Positions 42,470 to 46,161 of a DNA stretch of 46,161 nt are shown piece after piece (positions within the stretch are counted from its first letter, which is position 1; each line of letters starts with the position of its first letter). Source of the DNA: Pseudomonas sp. PB120 (GTDB lineage: Bacteria > Pseudomonadota > Gammaproteobacteria > Pseudomonadales > Pseudomonadaceae). Below the pieces are notes generated by a model. That model saw only the letters and a program-made list of their open reading frames with translations. It was not told the origin of the DNA and ran no database searches. The translations under genes and the position numbers were made by a program. The stretch covers positions 1 to 46,161 of the forward strand of contig NZ_RWIN01000063.1 in the NCBI RefSeq assembly GCF_009761815.1, in the 5' to 3' direction.

Positions 42470-43864
42470 TTAAGGTTTAAGGCTGGCAACAGCGGTTTGG
42501 CTGGCGCTCGGCATCACATGAGCGGCCACGCCACTGGCGAAGACCTGATTGCCCACGGCGCGCAGGCTGATGACCTGATAGCGTTGATCCACGTTGACCT
42601 TGACCACCGAACCGCCCACCGCATTCGGCAGCGTGATCTGGTGTTCACCCTTCTTCAGGCGCAGGCGCACCACTTGGGTGTAGTCCGGCAGGGTGCGCCA
42701 GGTGCGGGTGTCGGCGCCTTCGAGCACGGCTGAAGAAATGCCAACGGCCAGGCCTGCGAGCGGGTTGGTTTCGTTGATTTTCTTTTGCGCGACGCCACGG
42801 CTGATGGCGCGGACGGCGGTACGCACGATGATCCCCGGCATGTCGTCACGCAGGGCGCGGCGGGACATGGCGGTGGTGCTGTTGAGCTGGGTCAGGGTGA
42901 GTTGCTGGCCATCGACGCCGATCTGGGCGAGCGTGGCGGTGGAGCTGTCAGGCCTGATGATCGGGAACGACAGCGGGGTGATCACCACATTGCCGCTGAT
43001 GGGCAGCGGCAGCGGGACGCGAATCGAATCCCGGGCCGGCGCCAGTCCGCTTTGCACGACGATCAGGATGTCGCTGTCTTCGCTCTTGCCATTTGGCTTG
43101 TCGAGATCCTTCAGCGCTTGCTCCAGCAGTGGAGTGTTAGGGCGCAGCTCGGCCGCTTTGCGATAGCCCGGCGCGGCCAGGTCTTTTTCGCCCAGGGCTT
43201 CGTAGACGAAACCGGCCAGGTAATGGCTGAACGCACTCTGGTAGCTGTTTTTCAGGCTGACCACTTCTGGCGCGTCAAGACTGGCGACCGGGTAACCTTG
43301 CAGGTCTTTGTACTCGGTCTTGATGCCTTCTTTCTCGGCTTCCTCTTCGCTCTTGAGGTATTCCTTGTCGCGCAGGTCGGCGATCACCGCTTCGCGCTCG
43401 TGAGTTTTCTTGATCGCGGTGCGTGCGCCGTCGAAGTCGTTCACGGCCAGCAGGTTCAGGGCCATCTGCGTGGTCAGCATGACTTTTTCGTAGTCGTAGC
43501 CTTCGTAGCGGCGAACCTTGTCATTCACCAGGAAACTGCCGAACTGGGCGAGGTACTTGCCGGTGTCCAGCTTGACCGCGTCTTCCCATTGACCGACGAC
43601 AACGTCGGCGCTGCCCCAGGCGTTCTGGCTGCCGGACAGATCGCCCTTGGCGCGCAGCAGTTCACCCTTTTCGAAGTAATAGAGCAGGTCTTTGTCGGTG
43701 CCTGTGTTGTTCTTTTCCAGCAGGGTCAGCGCGGCGTCGACATTGCCGGAGGCCAGTTGCTGGTTGGTCTGGGCGAGTTCGGAGTCGTAGTTGCGAAAGG
43801 CCGAGCAGCCGGAAAGCAGGGTGACAGCGCTGAGCGCAATCACGGTAAGGGCGCGGGATGCCAT
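42470..43864 (-). CDS. COG3014 family lipoprotein
   Basis: A 464-residue lipoprotein (signal MASRALTVIALSAVTLLSGC, Cys20). TPR-like helices follow (about 30-250), including QTNQQLASGNVDAALTLLEK, LLYYFEKGELLRAKGDLSGS and YLAGFVYEALGEKDLAAPGY. The C-terminal half is probably a beta-rich domain with PLPLPISGNVVITPLSFPII and ITLPNAVGGSVVKVNVDQRY. First gene of the operon with ycfL and lpoB, an arrangement also seen in Vibrio and Shewanella. A role in cell wall synthesis is likely from context only. Confidence 0.85.
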   Translation of the reverse strand: MASRALTVIALSAVTLLSGCSAFRNYDSELAQTNQQLASGNVDAALTLLEKNNTGTDKDLLYYFEKGELLRAKGDLSGSQNAWGSADVVVGQWEDAVKLDTGKYLAQFGSFLVNDKVRRYEGYDYEKVMLTTQMALNLLAVNDFDGARTAIKKTHEREAVIADLRDKEYLKSEEEAEKEGIKTEYKDLQGYPVASLDAPEVVSLKNSYQSAFSHYLAGFVYEALGEKDLAAPGYRKAAELRPNTPLLEQALKDLDKPNGKSEDSDILIVVQSGLAPARDSIRVPLPLPISGNVVITPLSFPIIRPDSSTATLAQIGVDGQQLTLTQLNSTTAMSRRALRDDMPGIIVRTAVRAISRGVAQKKINETNPLAGLAVGISSAVLEGADTRTWRTLPDYTQVVRLRLKKGEHQITLPNAVGGSVVKVNVDQRYQVISLRAVGNQVFASGVAAHVMPSASQTAVASLKP

Positions 43865-44000
43865 GGGGTACTTCTTCCCTGAAAGTAAGCAGCCGCGAAT
43901 GCGGGTCGGCTGATAGGACCTATTGGCGGCGTCTGGCGTCCTGCCAATTCCTCATAAAAAGAGGAGCTTAAATGCCCAATCGTAATAACGAGGGCGCGGC

Positions 44001-44029
44001 ATTATAGGGAAGGATGCTGGCAATGTAAT
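44001..44029 (-). promoter_or_regulatory. sigma-70-type promoter of the COG3014-ycfL-lpoB operon
   Basis: On the minus strand ATTACA (44029-44024) and a perfect TATAAT (44006-44001) are separated by 17 nt. The predicted leader is about 130 nt. The other strand of 43865-44190 must carry the FTR1 promoter, which I could not pick out. Confidence 0.65.
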
Positions 44030-44190
44030 GGCTTTTTAATCCCATACTGTTGCCAAGTGCCACTATCCATGGGGCACGCAACCGGCCGGTTCATGTCGCT
44101 GAGCGCGGATCCTCTCGCACAACAAAGCTTGAGTGAAAGTCATTGGGAGGGAACAATGTGTTACTTCGTATTTTCAATTGAGATTCATTC

Positions 44191-46089
44191 ATGACTGCCC
44201 CGTCCCGTTTCCTGGCCTGGCTGGTGTTCCCGCTGTTTGCCATGTGCAGCCTCAATCTGCTGGCCGACACCGTGGAAGGCGCGCCGCAAGCGCTTCACAT
44301 GCTCGATTACATTGGGGCGGACTACCCTGAGTCGGTGCAAGCGGGCAAGGTCACCAATGAGTCCGACTACCACGCACAGCTGGAGTCCATTAAAGCGTTG
44401 CAAGGTGTGATCGCCGCGATGCCGGCCAAGCCGGAGAAAGCCGCGCTGGAGCAGGGCGTCAGCACGCTGCGCAACGCGATCGCTGCACATCAGGACGGCG
44501 CGGAGGTCGCTCGCCAGGCCCGGCAGCTCGGTGCGAAGCTGGCCGTCGCCTATGAAATCAGCCAGGCGCCGATCATCACCCCGGACCCGACCCGTGGCGC
44601 GCCGCTGTACGCTCAACATTGCTCGGTCTGCCATGGTGATACCGGTGCCGGTGACGGCCCGGCCGGCCTCGGCTTGACGCCGCCGCCGTCCAATCTGCGC
44701 GATAGCGCGCGGATGGATCACCTTAGCCTCTACGCGATCTATAGCACCTTGGGCCTGGGCGTCGAAGGCACCGACATGCCGGCCTTCGCTGATCAGCTGG
44801 ATGAACGTCAACGTTGGGACCTGGCCACCTACATCGCCAGCTTCAGTGCCGATCCGGCGGCAGCGCAGAGCGAGAAAACCTTTAACATCGCCGATCTGGC
44901 CCGCCAGACGCCGGCCGAAGTGCAGGCCGCCGAGGGCCCGCAAGCCGCAGCGACCTACCGCGCGCAACGCGCTCAGCCGCCGCAGGTCAAGCGTGGCCCG
45001 GCGCAGCTGCTCGATTACACCGCTGCAACCCTGGACAAGAGCATTGCAGCGTACCGCGCGGGTGATCACGACCAGGCCTATGACCTGTCGGTAGCGGCGT
45101 ATCTGGAAGGCTTCGAGCTGGTCGAAAGCTCGCTGGACAACGTCGACGCCAACGTTCGTAAAGACACCGAGAAATCGCTGATGGCGTACCGTCAGTCGAT
45201 CCAGGATGGTTTGCCGGTGGCTCAGGCCCAGCAGCGTCTGGACACGGCCAAGGCCAAACTGAAAGAGTCCGCCGGCCTGTTGGGCAGCGATGGTTTGAGC
45301 TGGTCCCTGAGCTACATTTCCGGGCTGCTGATTCTGCTGCGCGAAGGGCTTGAAGCGATTCTGGTGCTGGCGGCGATCCTCGCGTTCCTGCGCAACACCG
45401 GCCAGCAGTCGGCGGTACGCAGCGTCAACGTCGGTTGGGGCCTGGCGTTGTTGGCCGGTCTGGGCACCTGGGCGCTGGCGGCTTATGTGATCGATGTCAG
45501 CGGTTCGCAACGTGAGTTGCTGGAAGGTGCGACTGCGCTGTTCGCCGCGGTCATGGTGCTCTGGCTCGGCGTGTGGATGCACGACCGTCGCCACGCGGCG
45601 GCCTGGCAGGATTACATCAAGACCAGCCTGGTGGGCGGCGGTGGACGCTTCGGCTTTGCGACGCTGGCGTTTTTCTCGGTGTACCGCGAATTGTTCGAAG
45701 TGATTCTGTTCTACGAAACCCTGTGGTTGCAGGCCGGTCCTGCGGGGCATAACGCGGTGCTGGCCGGTGGTGCGACGGCGCTGGTGCTGCTGGTCGGGCT
45801 GGCGTGGGTGATTCTGCGCGGTTCGGCGAAGTTGCCGTTGGCGTTGTTCTTCAGCATCAACGCCGGCTTGCTGTGCGCCTTGTCGGTGGTGTTTGCCGGG
45901 CATGGTGTGAAAGCGTTGCAGGAAGCCGGGATCTTCGGTACCCGGCCGGTGCCGTTCTTTGACTTCGACTGGTTGGGGATTCACGCGGATGCGTATTCGC
46001 TGAGTGCTCAGGCGGTGGCGATCATTGCGATTATCGTGCTGTATGGCCGTAGCCGGATTGTCGAGAAGCGGCGGGTTCAGGTTTCTTAA
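44191..46089 (+). CDS. cytochrome c-FTR1 fusion iron permease
   Basis: A 632-residue protein. Its signal peptide (MTAPSRFLAWLVFPLFAMCS then LNLLADT) is followed by a periplasmic region with a c-type heme site, HCSVCHGDTGAGDGPAG, and a distal Met in GTDMPAFADQ (about 145-225). A second periplasmic helical domain (about 260-370) precedes the FTR1 permease (about 375-625) with seven membrane helices. LLILLREGLEAILVLAAILA carries the REGLE ferric-binding motif, and VYRELFEVILFYE is the second, variant motif. The fusion suggests that ferrous iron is oxidised by the attached cytochrome before uptake. It is monocistronic here. The sequence just before the ATG (TTCAATTGAGATTCATTC) is only weakly Fur-box-like. 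Confidence 0.93.
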   Translation: MTAPSRFLAWLVFPLFAMCSLNLLADTVEGAPQALHMLDYIGADYPESVQAGKVTNESDYHAQLESIKALQGVIAAMPAKPEKAALEQGVSTLRNAIAAHQDGAEVARQARQLGAKLAVAYEISQAPIITPDPTRGAPLYAQHCSVCHGDTGAGDGPAGLGLTPPPSNLRDSARMDHLSLYAIYSTLGLGVEGTDMPAFADQLDERQRWDLATYIASFSADPAAAQSEKTFNIADLARQTPAEVQAAEGPQAAATYRAQRAQPPQVKRGPAQLLDYTAATLDKSIAAYRAGDHDQAYDLSVAAYLEGFELVESSLDNVDANVRKDTEKSLMAYRQSIQDGLPVAQAQQRLDTAKAKLKESAGLLGSDGLSWSLSYISGLLILLREGLEAILVLAAILAFLRNTGQQSAVRSVNVGWGLALLAGLGTWALAAYVIDVSGSQRELLEGATALFAAVMVLWLGVWMHDRRHAAAWQDYIKTSLVGGGGRFGFATLAFFSVYRELFEVILFYETLWLQAGPAGHNAVLAGGATALVLLVGLAWVILRGSAKLPLALFFSINAGLLCALSVVFAGHGVKALQEAGIFGTRPVPFFDFDWLGIHADAYSLSAQAVAIIAIIVLYGRSRIVEKRRVQVS

Positions 46090-46108
46090 GCAGCATTCGC
46101 TTCGCTCA

Positions 46109-46161
46109 TAATCGCGAGCAGGCTCGCTCCCACAGGATTGTGTATACCCCTGTGGGAGCGA
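46109..46161. repeat. REPIN truncated by window edge
   Basis: A REP (TAATCGCGAGCAGGCTCGCT then CCCACAG) is followed 14 nt later by the inverted start CCTGTGGGAGCGA, cut by the end of the window. It lies just after the FTR1 gene. Confidence 0.8.

Noticed and set aside
44168..44190. Fur box before the FTR1 gene
   Set aside because: The sequence is AT-rich with only a partial match to the 19-bp consensus; too weak to annotate.

Overview
The window is chromosomal DNA of a Pseudomonas, most likely the P. fluorescens group. Gene order follows the P. aeruginosa comM to algP region closely: comM, ubiK, glnK-amtB, yjbQ, sutA, yigB, xerC, DUF484, dapF, lysA, lptM, cyaY, rnk, cyaA, argH, algR, hemC-hemD-hemX-hemY, dsbH, algQ, algP, ABC-F. 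The intergenic regions carry GC-rich REP/REPIN palindromes typical of this group. No rRNA, tRNA or CRISPR was seen.

Region 1 (73-9685) is comM, split by a visibly AT-rich insertion of 8,119 bp (613-8731). The insertion carries a large serine recombinase, a mobC-mobA relaxase operon with a candidate oriT hairpin, an HUH-type replication protein, a small ribbon-helix-helix-like protein, one unknown small ORF and a DUF2971 cargo gene. It is flanked by TC dinucleotides at 611-612 and 8730-8731. The two element ends form 22-bp imperfect inverted half-sites around this dinucleotide, as expected for a serine-recombinase attP. Removing 613-8731 rejoins comM in frame as 497 codons. I read this as an integrative and mobilizable element that reversibly interrupts a competence helicase gene and has its own rolling-circle-type Rep. 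It is the most interesting part of the window.

Region 2 (9.7-13.4 kb) holds a Bro-N gene, ubiK and the glnK-amtB nitrogen operon. Upstream of glnK lie a sigma-54 promoter and two NtrC-like sites with the same geometry as enterobacterial glnA. Region 3 (13.5-24.8 kb) holds yjbQ, sutA, and the minus-strand lptM-lysA-dapF-DUF484-xerC-yigB cluster (diaminopimelate/lysine synthesis plus chromosome dimer resolution). It continues with cyaY, DUF1289, rnk behind a putative attenuator, cyaA and two small conserved genes.

Region 4 (24.9-33.3 kb) holds two tandem GST paralogues, argH, an algR with no adjacent sensor kinase gene, and the hemCDXY operon of tetrapyrrole synthesis. Region 5 (33.6-40.6 kb) holds a DsbB-like protein lacking the second cysteine pair, algQ, an FKBP isomerase, the histone-H1-like algP, a TIGR02444 gene, an ABC-F ATPase coupled to a small MscS-like protein, and a LysE-type exporter. 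Region 6 (40.7-46.1 kb) holds a four-gene envelope operon (COG3014 lipoprotein, YcfL, LpoB, LpoB/CsgG-like protein) and a cytochrome c-FTR1 iron permease fusion.
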